A stretch of 64,000 nucleotides of DNA from NCBI GenBank assembly GCA_902523895.1, contig CABZAZ010000004.1:32491-96490 (forward strand). The letters run 5' to 3'. The notes below the pieces were generated by a model. The model did not search any database, was not told where the DNA came from, and worked only from the letters and a program-made list of their open reading frames with translations. Made by a program: the position numbers and the translations under genes. The number at the start of each line of letters is the position of its first letter. Position 1 is the first letter of the stretch. This document shows, piece after piece, positions 17,299 through 28,509 of the stretch. This DNA comes from an uncultured Pelagibacteraceae bacterium. Its GTDB lineage: Bacteria; Pseudomonadota; Alphaproteobacteria; Pelagibacterales; Pelagibacteraceae.

Positions 17299-18249
17299 TT
17301 ATTCAATGACACGAATTGGTCTACCATTTACACAGGCTTCAAGTGACTCTATCATTTGACTGTAAAAAATTTGATAATTTTCAGCAGTAACATATCCAAT
17401 ATGAGGGGTTAATAACACATTTGGTAAAAATCTAAGTTTATTATTTTCAGGCAAAGGCTCTTTTTCATAAACATCTAATCCAGCTCCAGCTATTTCATTT
17501 GTGGATAATGCAATTATTAAATCGTCCTCGCTTATGATTGGTCCCCTTGAGGTATTAATTAAAAAAGCAGTTTTTTTCATTTTATCCATTTCTTTAATTG
17601 TAATACAGTTTTTGTATCTCTCACCACCTTGAACATGAATAGATAAAAAATCTGAGTTCTTGATTAAATCTTCTTTGCTACAAGGTAAAACATCTAATTT
17701 TTTGCATGTATCTAAATTTAGATTTTCGCTCCATGCCATCACTTGCATACCAAATGCTTTTCCAATTTTAGCAACTTGAGATCCAACATTTCCTAGACCA
17801 ATTAAACCAAGTATTTTTCCTTTTAATTCTACTCCAATAGTAGTCTGCCAATAACCTTGGTACATATTATCAATTTCTTCTTTTAGATTTCTTGCTAATC
17901 CAAGAATTAATGCCCAAGTTAACTCAGGAACTGAATTTTGATTGCTGTCCGTTCCACTAACAATTATTTTTCTTTTTTTTGCAGCTTCAAGATCAATAGA
18001 CTTATTTGTTGATCCGCTGGTAATTATAAATTTTAATTTTGTTAAATTTTCAATTATATTTTTTGTTATGGGAGTTCTTTCTCTCATAATTAATAAAGCC
18101 TCAAAATCAGCTAGTTTATCAAGAACATCTGCTTCATCTTCAAAAGGCTCACTAAAAATTTTAATTTCATACTTTCCTGCTAATTTTTCAAGATCAACAA
18201 ATTGTTGAGAGACATTTTGGTAATCGTCTAGAATAGCTACTTTAAGCAT
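17299..18249 (-). CDS. D-isomer specific 2-hydroxyacid dehydrogenase
   Basis: A 316-residue NAD-dependent dehydrogenase. The nucleotide-binding motif is GLGNVGSQVAK, and the catalytic Arg-Glu-His set is visible as NTSRGPII, DVYEKEPL and LTPHIGYVT. It is homologous to phosphoglycerate and hydroxypyruvate/glyoxylate reductases; the precise 2-keto acid is uncertain. It overlaps the EamA gene by 8 nt, so transport and oxidation of the same class of compound may be linked. Confidence 0.87.
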   Translation of the reverse strand: MLKVAILDDYQNVSQQFVDLEKLAGKYEIKIFSEPFEDEADVLDKLADFEALLIMRERTPITKNIIENLTKLKFIITSGSTNKSIDLEAAKKRKIIVSGTDSNQNSVPELTWALILGLARNLKEEIDNMYQGYWQTTIGVELKGKILGLIGLGNVGSQVAKIGKAFGMQVMAWSENLNLDTCKKLDVLPCSKEDLIKNSDFLSIHVQGGERYKNCITIKEMDKMKKTAFLINTSRGPIISEDDLIIALSTNEIAGAGLDVYEKEPLPENNKLRFLPNVLLTPHIGYVTAENYQIFYSQMIESLEACVNGRPIRVIE

Positions 18250-19135
18250 TTTTAATTTCCTTATTTGATAGAAATAAACCTAATATAATTAAAATTGCAC
18301 CAATCAAGTGAAAAAATTTAAATTGTTCGTTATAAAAGAGTATTGCCATTATGGTGCTAAACAACGGAATTAAGGATAAGAAAATACCTGCTCTATTTGC
18401 ACCAATGATAGAAACAGCACCCGCCCAACAATAGTAAGATCCTATGCTTGGAAAAAGAGCTAAGAATATCAAAGTGTAGACTATATTTATATCGAACTTA
18501 ATTAATTCTCCATTAGAGTATTCATACAAAAATTGAGGCAACACAGTTATCAAACCAAATGTACAAATAACATGAACTAAAGTTAATAACGGAAGAGTAA
18601 ATTTTTTTTTCTTTAAGAGTGTTGAATAAACTCCCCACGTGACAACACCTCCTATCATTATCAAATCGCCTTTATTAAAATTTAGGGAAAACAAAATGTC
18701 TAACTTAAGTCTGGTAATAATCGCCAGAATACCACACACTGAAATGATAAGACCTAAAATTTGATACTTATTAGTTTGTTCAACTTTAAATAAAAAACAA
18801 AGTAAAATTATTATAGCTGGAATAGCCGTATTAAAAAGAGATGCGTTAATGACTTGAGTATGAATTAAAGATAAGTAAGTAAAAGAATTAAACAAACCAA
18901 CACTTGTAAAACCCAAAAAGAATAATAAAGGTAAATTATTTAAAATCGTATCTTTATATTTAATTATTTCTTTAAAAGTAAAAGGTAACAATATAATCCA
19001 AACAAGTAACCAACGATAAAACACTAAAGTTAAAGGAGGTATCTCAACCAAGAAGGCATATTTTCCAACCATAAAATTACCAGCCCAGAATAAAGTAGCG
19101 CATACCAGCATGATATATGCTTTGGTATTTTGCAT
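18242..19135 (-). CDS. EamA/DMT-family transporter
   Basis: Third EamA-type transporter of the window, 297 residues, about ten transmembrane helices with the family's N-terminal FWAGNFMVGKYA motif. It lies between the DadA-like oxidase gene (4 bp away) and the hydroxyacid dehydrogenase gene (overlapping), suggesting a small amino/hydroxy acid module. Substrate unknown. Confidence 0.88.
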   Translation of the reverse strand: MQNTKAYIMLVCATLFWAGNFMVGKYAFLVEIPPLTLVFYRWLLVWIILLPFTFKEIIKYKDTILNNLPLLFFLGFTSVGLFNSFTYLSLIHTQVINASLFNTAIPAIIILLCFLFKVEQTNKYQILGLIISVCGILAIITRLKLDILFSLNFNKGDLIMIGGVVTWGVYSTLLKKKKFTLPLLTLVHVICTFGLITVLPQFLYEYSNGELIKFDINIVYTLIFLALFPSIGSYYCWAGAVSIIGANRAGIFLSLIPLFSTIMAILFYNEQFKFFHLIGAILIILGLFLSNKEIKNA

Positions 19136-19139
19136 TTTA

Positions 19140-20378
19140 CTAATTGAATCTTGTTGAGCTATAAGGGGCTAAATTTAAATTGGTGTTTTCTTTAGCTATC
19201 ATTCCAGAGACAATCTTTCCAGATATTGGTCCTAATGTCCATCCTAAATGATGATGACCGAAACAATAGAATACATTTTTGTGATTTTTTGACGGACCCA
19301 TGACAGGTAAAAAATCAGGTAATGTTGGTCTAAATCCTAACCATTCATCCTCATGATCAGGTAAATCTCCCAACATATACTTAGCGTTATTAATCAAATT
19401 TTTAATACGCGATTTTGATAAAGGATTTTTCAATCCACCAAACTCGACTGTGCCTACAACTCTTAATCCTTGTTCCATTGGAGTAACTCCAAATCCTCGA
19501 TTTGAAAAAATAACTGGCCTTTGCAAAAGATGGTCGCAATCTTTAAAGTGAACATGATAACCACGCTCGGTATCTAAAGGTATTTTTTCATCTAAATTAT
19601 CAGTCAATTTTTTTGAAAAAGCTCCACAGGCTACTACCACTTTATCAAATAAAAATTTTTCAGACCCAGTTTTTAATATTGGTTGTTCATCTTGAAATTC
19701 TATACTTTTAATGTCCGTTTTTTTAAATTGCCCACCCTTTTTAAGAAATAAATCAAAAAATTTTAATAGAATTTTTTTTGGGTTCCTCGCATGTCTCGCG
19801 TAAGGATAATAAACACCAGCATGATAAAAAGGTTTTATGTTAGGCTCAAGATCGTGAATTTCTTTTTTATTCACAAGTTGTTGCTGAACTCCTAGTTCCT
19901 TCCTAACATTAATCTCCAATTCTCTACTTTTTAAATCTTGATCATTCCAAATATATAAAATACCTTTGTTTTCAACTAAACCTTCAATATCGACTTCATC
20001 AAATAACTCATCGTAAGCAGGTAAGGCTAAGTCTAAAATTTGGTGCATATTTTTTGCAGTATGCATCATTTTATTTTTGGTGGTATTCAATATAAATTTA
20101 ATAAACCAAGGGATCATTTTTGGAACATAATTCCATTTAAGAGCAAGGGGTCCTGTTGAACTCATTAACATTGCAGGAACATCCAGTAGAATGTCAGTTC
20201 TATTTAAAGATAATGAAGCATAGGGAGAAAAATGACCAGCATTTCCGTAAGATGCTACAGGGCTTCCTGGATTTTCTCTATCAAATATAGTTACATCAAA
20301 ACCTTTTTTCTGCAAAAATAAAGCATTGGAAATACCTTGAATACCTGCTCCAACTATACCTACCTTAAGTTTATTCAT
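19140..20378 (-). CDS. D-amino acid dehydrogenase-like FAD oxidoreductase
   Basis: A 412-residue DAO-superfamily flavoprotein. The FAD-binding motif VGAGIQGISNALFLQKKG is at the N-terminus; the C-terminal GFRPTLPDFLPVMGP and FGHHHLGWTLGP segments match DadA-type enzymes. Such enzymes oxidise D-amino acids (or other imino/amino acids) and pass electrons to the respiratory chain at the inner membrane. First gene of a four-gene minus-strand run with EamA, a D-2-hydroxyacid dehydrogenase and the HDAC-like hydrolase. Confidence 0.87.
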   Translation of the reverse strand: MNKLKVGIVGAGIQGISNALFLQKKGFDVTIFDRENPGSPVASYGNAGHFSPYASLSLNRTDILLDVPAMLMSSTGPLALKWNYVPKMIPWFIKFILNTTKNKMMHTAKNMHQILDLALPAYDELFDEVDIEGLVENKGILYIWNDQDLKSRELEINVRKELGVQQQLVNKKEIHDLEPNIKPFYHAGVYYPYARHARNPKKILLKFFDLFLKKGGQFKKTDIKSIEFQDEQPILKTGSEKFLFDKVVVACGAFSKKLTDNLDEKIPLDTERGYHVHFKDCDHLLQRPVIFSNRGFGVTPMEQGLRVVGTVEFGGLKNPLSKSRIKNLINNAKYMLGDLPDHEDEWLGFRPTLPDFLPVMGPSKNHKNVFYCFGHHHLGWTLGPISGKIVSGMIAKENTNLNLAPYSSTRFN

Positions 20379-20428
20379 TTAAAGACTATATAATGAAATC
20401 TTAATTAAGATTAAGCGACAAATTATAC

Positions 20429-21553
20429 TTATGCAATGGATTGTTGACTATGAGTTTTGGCACTCATCACAATTCCAAATCCTATCATCGTGGCTAACAT
20501 TGATGAACCACCATATGACATTATCGGCAAAGGTGAACCTACAATAGGAAGTAAGCCTAGAACCATACTCATATTTATAACAACATATATAAAGATTGAT
20601 GTTCCAAAACTGTAACAGAATAATTTTGCAAAATAACTTCTAGAAAGCGCACCTATTCTGATAACTCGGTAAATTACTATACTATAAATCAAAAGTAACA
20701 AAACTGACCCTATAAAACCAAATTCTTCAGAAAAAAGGGTAAATATAAAATCTGTATGTTTCTCTGGAAGAAATTCTAGATAACTTTGTGTTCCTTTTAG
20801 AAAACCCTTACCAGTAAAACCTCCTGATCCGACTGCAATTTTAGATTGGATTATCTGATAACCAGCTCCTAAGGGATCTCTATCTGGATTTAAAAAAGTT
20901 AATACTCTAAGTTTTTGATAAGGTTTTAGAAAAGAAATGATAATTGGCAATGAAATGATTGATAGCAAACAAGAATAAAAAAAATATTTATGATTTAGTC
21001 CAGCAAACCACAAAACAACTATTCCACTTATCGCAATAAGTAACGAGGTACCTAAATCTGGTTGTATAATTACCAAACTCATTGGAACGAATATGATTAT
21101 TAAGGAGAAACAAATACTATAAAAAGAGTTAACATGTTGTGACTTCATTCTATGAAAATATTTTGCTAAACATAAAATGATAAAAATTTTCATCAATTCA
21201 GATGGTTGAATATTCAAAAAATATAAATCAATCCATCTTTTAGATCCTGACGCAGTAATACCAAAATTTATAGTCCAAATTAACATTCCTAAAATAACTG
21301 CGTAAGATAAATAACCGAGAGAGAACCAGAATTTTATGTTAATAAACGAAATTACAATCATCATTGAGAAGAAAACAATAAATTTGATAAAATGACTTTT
21401 TGTATGAAATAATACTTCACCTCCATCGGTAGAGTACATCGTTGCAAGGCTAATAAATCCTAAGATTAAAAGACATGATAAAAGTATATAATCTAAATTT
21501 CCAAATTTTTGGAAAAAACTATTTTTGTTATTAAATCTTCTGTATTGGTACAT
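20429..21553 (-). CDS. rodA: rod shape-determining peptidoglycan polymerase RodA
   Basis: SEDS-family glycosyltransferase, 374 residues with about ten transmembrane helices. The conserved extracellular-loop stretch KHTDFIFTLFSEEFGFIGS and the C-terminal PIMSYGGSSMLATMIGFG signature are intact. RodA extends glycan strands with its partner PBP2 (upstream, 1 bp gap). Last gene of the leuA-mreBCD-mrdA-rodA run. Confidence 0.95.
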   Translation of the reverse strand: MYQYRRFNNKNSFFQKFGNLDYILLSCLLILGFISLATMYSTDGGEVLFHTKSHFIKFIVFFSMMIVISFINIKFWFSLGYLSYAVILGMLIWTINFGITASGSKRWIDLYFLNIQPSELMKIFIILCLAKYFHRMKSQHVNSFYSICFSLIIIFVPMSLVIIQPDLGTSLLIAISGIVVLWFAGLNHKYFFYSCLLSIISLPIIISFLKPYQKLRVLTFLNPDRDPLGAGYQIIQSKIAVGSGGFTGKGFLKGTQSYLEFLPEKHTDFIFTLFSEEFGFIGSVLLLLIYSIVIYRVIRIGALSRSYFAKLFCYSFGTSIFIYVVINMSMVLGLLPIVGSPLPIMSYGGSSMLATMIGFGIVMSAKTHSQQSIA

Positions 21554-21554
21554 T

Positions 21555-23429
21555 TTAGATATCCAAATATTTTTTGTTGTCGTAATTTTTTCTTATTTCG
21601 TGTCTATCAACAATCATTTTAAATAATTCTTTAGCAAATGGAGCTGCAACAGTTCCTCCAGAGCCACCATGTTCTATAATTATGCTTAGCGCATACCTTG
21701 GACTTTTGTAAGGTCCAAAAGCTACATATAAAGCATGATCTCTCTCTTCATAAGGAATTTCAAATGTTTTAAGATCTAACTCACGATCTCTTTCAGTAAT
21801 TTTTTTGACCTGTGAGGTTCCAGTTTTTCCAGCAAATTGATATTTAGGATCATCCAATCGAGATCTATAAGAAGTTCCTCTTACTTCGTTAGTTGAACTA
21901 AACATGGCGTCTTGAATAATTTTAATATTTCGAGACTTTTTAAATAATGGCATAAACTTATCTGCATATTGATTGTCATCATTTGCCACTATTTTAGGAT
22001 AAATTTTATATCCACCATTAGCTATTTGAGCAGTCATTAAACATAATTGTATCGGAGTTGTTTGAATAAAACCTTGACCAATACCAGTAATTATTGTTTC
22101 ACCAAGTACCCAGTTTCTTCCTAATGCATTTTTTTTCCACTCTGTATTGGGAATTAATCCCTTCTTTTCATTATCAAATATATTTCTAAAAACTCTCTGT
22201 CCCAATCCAAATTTTTTTGCAGTAACGCTTAATCTATCTACACCTAGCCTCCTTGCAACTTCATAAAAATATGTATCACATGATTGTTTCATTGCTTCTC
22301 TTAAATTTACGAATCCGTGTCCTTCTTTTTTCCAACAATGATAAGTTTGCCCATACAATTCCAATGGATTTTTGTGTCCTCTGCATTGGACTGTAAAATC
22401 TGGTCTAATAATTTCATTTTCTAAAGCTGATAAGGCAACAATAGGTTTTATGGTTGATCCTGGTGAGTAATTACCTGATAGTGATTTGTTAACTAGAGGT
22501 TTCATTGGATTATTCCTTATCAGTTGCCATTCATCTTGACTTATTCCAAATACAAAAGAATTAGGATCAAAAGATGGGGAAGAATGCATTGCAATTATTG
22601 CACCTGTGTAAATATCCATTACGCATATCGATCCTGCTCTTTCTTTTAGTAATTCATTAGTTAATTCCTGAATTTTGGTATCTACAGTAAGCTTGATTGT
22701 TTCTCCCTTGTCCCCTGTTTGAAATGCTAATTGACTAATCCTTCTACCATAAGCATTAACCTCGTATCGCTCTACAGAATTTGATCCAATTAATTTCTGT
22801 TCAAATGATTTTTCTAAACCAGTTTTTCCAACCTTTAATCCAGGGACAAATTTTTCTTTTATATTTTCATTTGTTAAAAGGTCATTTTCATTTGCCTGAC
22901 TTACATAGCCCAAAACATGAGTAAAATTCTCCTTATATGGATAATCTCTTGATATTGAAATAACTGGTTTAACTCCATTAAGGTCATACAGGTGGTTATT
23001 TATTTTTGAAAATTTTTCCCAACTTAAATTATCTGCTACAATTAATGTTTCCCAAGGTTTTATTTCATTCTTTTTTTTTACAATTTTTTTAAATTGTTTT
23101 TCACTTAATTCTAATAATTCTTTCACGCGAAAAATTACATATCTAAAATCCTCTACTTCCTCTGGTATAATATGAAGTTGATAAGCCTCAAAGTTTCCAG
23201 CAATAGTGTTTCCAAAATAGTCTTGAAATTCTCCTCTGATAGGAGGTAATTTCCATTCTCGAATTCTATTTTTATCTGAGAGTGTTAAATATTTTTTGTT
23301 CTCTTTAACTTGTAAAAAAAATAATCTACTAACTATCCCACCCAAAATAATAATCTTAGCAGCTGCCAGAATAAACATTCTTCGATTCAAGGAATTTAAT
23401 TTAGTTGCACTATCACTTATATTAATCAT
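21555..23429 (-). CDS. mrdA: penicillin-binding protein 2 (peptidoglycan transpeptidase)
   Basis: A 624-residue class B PBP, one N-terminal transmembrane helix (about residues 19-40), pedestal region, then the transpeptidase domain. Active-site motifs: S325-T-I-K328 in SPGSTIKP, SCD at about residue 385 (in place of SxN, as in PBP2), and KTG in AGKTGTSQV. It crosslinks peptidoglycan during elongation, in complex with RodA and MreC. It overlaps mreD by 8 nt. Confidence 0.95.
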   Translation of the reverse strand: MINISDSATKLNSLNRRMFILAAAKIIILGGIVSRLFFLQVKENKKYLTLSDKNRIREWKLPPIRGEFQDYFGNTIAGNFEAYQLHIIPEEVEDFRYVIFRVKELLELSEKQFKKIVKKKNEIKPWETLIVADNLSWEKFSKINNHLYDLNGVKPVISISRDYPYKENFTHVLGYVSQANENDLLTNENIKEKFVPGLKVGKTGLEKSFEQKLIGSNSVERYEVNAYGRRISQLAFQTGDKGETIKLTVDTKIQELTNELLKERAGSICVMDIYTGAIIAMHSSPSFDPNSFVFGISQDEWQLIRNNPMKPLVNKSLSGNYSPGSTIKPIVALSALENEIIRPDFTVQCRGHKNPLELYGQTYHCWKKEGHGFVNLREAMKQSCDTYFYEVARRLGVDRLSVTAKKFGLGQRVFRNIFDNEKKGLIPNTEWKKNALGRNWVLGETIITGIGQGFIQTTPIQLCLMTAQIANGGYKIYPKIVANDDNQYADKFMPLFKKSRNIKIIQDAMFSSTNEVRGTSYRSRLDDPKYQFAGKTGTSQVKKITERDRELDLKTFEIPYEERDHALYVAFGPYKSPRYALSIIIEHGGSGGTVAAPFAKELFKMIVDRHEIRKNYDNKKYLDI

Positions 23430-23928
23430 CTAAACTTTTTAAATACCTCTTAAAAAAGATTGAAAATATTATGTAAAATAAAAATGTAAAAAAGTTATTC
23501 ACAATAAAAAGTGTAATATCCAGCTCGTAAGAAAAAAATAAAAATAGAACTGAAAAATTAATTGAATTAATTAAACTAATTATAAACAAAAAATAGAACC
23601 AATCTTTTATTAAATTTGGACTAAGTGTTATATTTCGAAGATAAGTCGCAAAGATACAAATTAAAATATATGATAAAGAACTTATACCTAATGGTAAACC
23701 AACAACAGCATCATTAAATAGTCCAGCTAAAAAAACTAAAAAATAATCAAACTTTTGGTAAGCTTTTAGAGCAAAATAAAAAATTAATATATATGGAAAA
23801 TTAAATGAAAAGTAGTCAATGTTAAGATAATTCAAATCAAATTCACTAAATACAGATATAAATAAAGCAAGAATTGGTAACCAAGTATAAACCTTGTACA
23901 ATAAATTTTTCTTTTGAAATCTAATCAC
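23422..23928 (-). CDS. mreD: rod shape-determining membrane protein MreD
   Basis: A small (168-residue) hydrophobic protein with five or so transmembrane helices and the family-like GLFNDAVVGLPLGISSLSY stretch in the middle. MreD is an elongasome component of unknown biochemical activity. Its identity is supported by its place between mreC and mrdA, overlapping both. Confidence 0.9.
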   Translation of the reverse strand: MIRFQKKNLLYKVYTWLPILALFISVFSEFDLNYLNIDYFSFNFPYILIFYFALKAYQKFDYFLVFLAGLFNDAVVGLPLGISSLSYILICIFATYLRNITLSPNLIKDWFYFLFIISLINSINFSVLFLFFSYELDITLFIVNNFFTFLFYIIFSIFFKRYLKSLDD

Positions 23929-25141
23929 TTATCTTTCCTTTTCTCATAATGCATTCTTTATATTCTGGGGTGCCTACTTTAAAACCAGTGCTAAAGAGTT
24001 TTTTCGATTGACACTTAGAGCTATAGATTAAATTTAATCTTAAAAATTCTAACTCCTCTTGATCTAAATTATATTGTTGAATAAGATTTTTTTGAAAATC
24101 ATTTTCTTTTTTTAATATCTCAATTTGTTTATTTAATTCGTTAGTTAGAGAATTCAATTCCTTGTTTTCCTCTAGAAATTTAGTGTTACTTTCTTCTAAA
24201 ATTTGCAATTCATCACTTATTAGATTTAATTTTATTTGTTCGGTATCAGAAGAGACCTTTGTTTGATCATCTTCTTTAGTTTTAACAGATGTGGGAACGA
24301 GCTCGTCAATTTCCGCAAAAACGTATTTTAATTGAGTAAAATCACTGTAAAAGTTAATTAATATTTTTTCATTTTCATCTTTTAAATCAACTGTGCCTAC
24401 AGGAATTCCGCTTTTAAAGATTGAACCCGTTCCTGATGTATATGCAATTCCTTTATCATCGATTTTGTTTATTAAATCGTTTTTGATATATCTAATTTCA
24501 CCTTTTTTATCTCCATTACCGACTATAATTGCTTGAACATTTCCAGGTGTAATAGAAACAGGAATATTTGAATTTAAGTCGGTCAATAACAATACTCTTG
24601 AATTAGTATAATTAACTTCAATCACTCTTCCTACAAGATAGCTTCGATCATAAATATTTGTTCCTATTTTTATTTTCTCTTTGCTCCCTTTATTAATTAT
24701 AATTGACTTTAAAAAAGGACTTTTGTGATCGACAATTACCTTTGCTAAAATCTTGTTTGAAGTAATGGTATAACCATCAATTAGACTTTTAAGTTCATCA
24801 TTTTCGCTCTTAATTATTTTTGTTGAAATATTTTCAGATTTTAATTGATCTAACTCCTCTTTAGTTGTTTTAAACTCCTTATAAAAATTAGTGTATTCAG
24901 TTAAATTTAAATAAGAAGATTTAATAAAATTTTCTGGAATTGAAACTATAAAGGAAGATCGATAAACAATTTCTTTTATTACTGACTTTGTTACAGTTAT
25001 TGCCTTAAAATTAAAATTAGATAAAACAATTATAAAAATCGAAAAAAAAACTAAAGTTAATAAAGAAAATTTTTGTTTAGTGCTTTTTTTTAAAAAAGCA
25101 GATCTAATCGCAATAATAAAATCATCTCTGCTTTCAGCCAT
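23921..25141 (-). CDS. mreC: rod shape-determining protein MreC with extra C-terminal coiled coil
   Basis: Elongasome scaffold between MreB and PBP2. One N-terminal membrane helix (about residues 24-46), the normal short coiled coil (about 75-105), and the beta domains with the YLVGRVIEV and TDLNSNIPV segments. At 406 residues it is longer than many MreC proteins because a second helical, Glu/Lys/Leu-rich coiled-coil region (about residues 300-365) follows the beta domains and ends in a Cys-containing tail (KVGTPEYKECIMRKG). The tail extension is unusual; MreC function itself is not in doubt given the mreB-mreC-mreD order. Confidence 0.92.
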   Translation of the reverse strand: MAESRDDFIIAIRSAFLKKSTKQKFSLLTLVFFSIFIIVLSNFNFKAITVTKSVIKEIVYRSSFIVSIPENFIKSSYLNLTEYTNFYKEFKTTKEELDQLKSENISTKIIKSENDELKSLIDGYTITSNKILAKVIVDHKSPFLKSIIINKGSKEKIKIGTNIYDRSYLVGRVIEVNYTNSRVLLLTDLNSNIPVSITPGNVQAIIVGNGDKKGEIRYIKNDLINKIDDKGIAYTSGTGSIFKSGIPVGTVDLKDENEKILINFYSDFTQLKYVFAEIDELVPTSVKTKEDDQTKVSSDTEQIKLNLISDELQILEESNTKFLEENKELNSLTNELNKQIEILKKENDFQKNLIQQYNLDQEELEFLRLNLIYSSKCQSKKLFSTGFKVGTPEYKECIMRKGKISD

Positions 25142-25146
25142 CTTTC

Positions 25147-27758
<2,612 letters not shown>

Positions 27759-27834
27759 AAAAAATTATTATGGAATATACAACCTATCGGTTAGATTGCA
27801 AAATAAATAACGAATTTTAGCCCCAATTTGACAC

Positions 27835-28509
27835 CTATGAAAAGAATTTAGGTTTTTCAAAAGCTGAATTAACAAACTTTGAATTTTTTGACAACCTAAG
27901 ACTAACATCCCGTAAATTTTTTCTCACATATTTATCTAAACTTGTTGGATACTTAAATTCTAATATACATATGTTTTTAAAATTTTTAACAATGTCAATT
28001 TGACTTAAATTATTGAGAAAAATACTTTTTAAGTTGTAATCAACAGTTGCTCTAATTTTTCCGTTTAAAGATATAAAATACTCTCTCTCATAGTGTGTTG
28101 TTAAAACTGGATAAATGACTTTTTTTTGTTTGAGTTTAAAGTTTAAAATTTCTTGAATTCTTTTTAAATTATCTAAATTTAAAAGATTTAAATTATTTAA
28201 TTTTTTTATTGAAATACTCTCTTTTTTAGTCTCAAATCCTTTTTTGCTTTTAATCTCAATGATCGGTTTAGTAATAATATTCTTATTTCCATACCACCTT
28301 ATTCTAATTTTTTTTTTATTACTCACTCCATCTAAATTTTGTCTTATTGAGACATAATCTTGTGTATCAAAGTATATTGAATTTACTTTTCGTAAAGGAT
28401 ATTGTGTTCTAAAAAATAACTTAGATCTTAATAATGAGTTTATCATAGCCAAATAATTGTTACTTCTAAATAACCATTTTCTCTCAAATCTCTTAATCTT
28501 ATTTTTCAT
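27835..28509 (-). CDS. VTC-domain protein (polyphosphate polymerase-like)
   Basis: A 224-residue VTC (tunnel-fold) domain: RFERKWLF at the start, a KVNSIYFDTQDY segment, the basic strand KKKIRIRWYG, EIKSKKGFETKKES, and ILEFKYP near the end. In yeast Vtc4 this fold makes inorganic polyphosphate from ATP, and the basic/acidic strand pattern is kept here. It overlaps the CotH-like gene by 11 nt and is in the same operon as a DUF4956 membrane protein, a known pattern of co-occurrence. Polyphosphate synthesis is inference. Confidence 0.82.
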   Translation of the reverse strand: MKNKIKRFERKWLFRSNNYLAMINSLLRSKLFFRTQYPLRKVNSIYFDTQDYVSIRQNLDGVSNKKKIRIRWYGNKNIITKPIIEIKSKKGFETKKESISIKKLNNLNLLNLDNLKRIQEILNFKLKQKKVIYPVLTTHYEREYFISLNGKIRATVDYNLKSIFLNNLSQIDIVKNFKNICILEFKYPTSLDKYVRKNLRDVSLRLSKNSKFVNSAFEKPKFFS

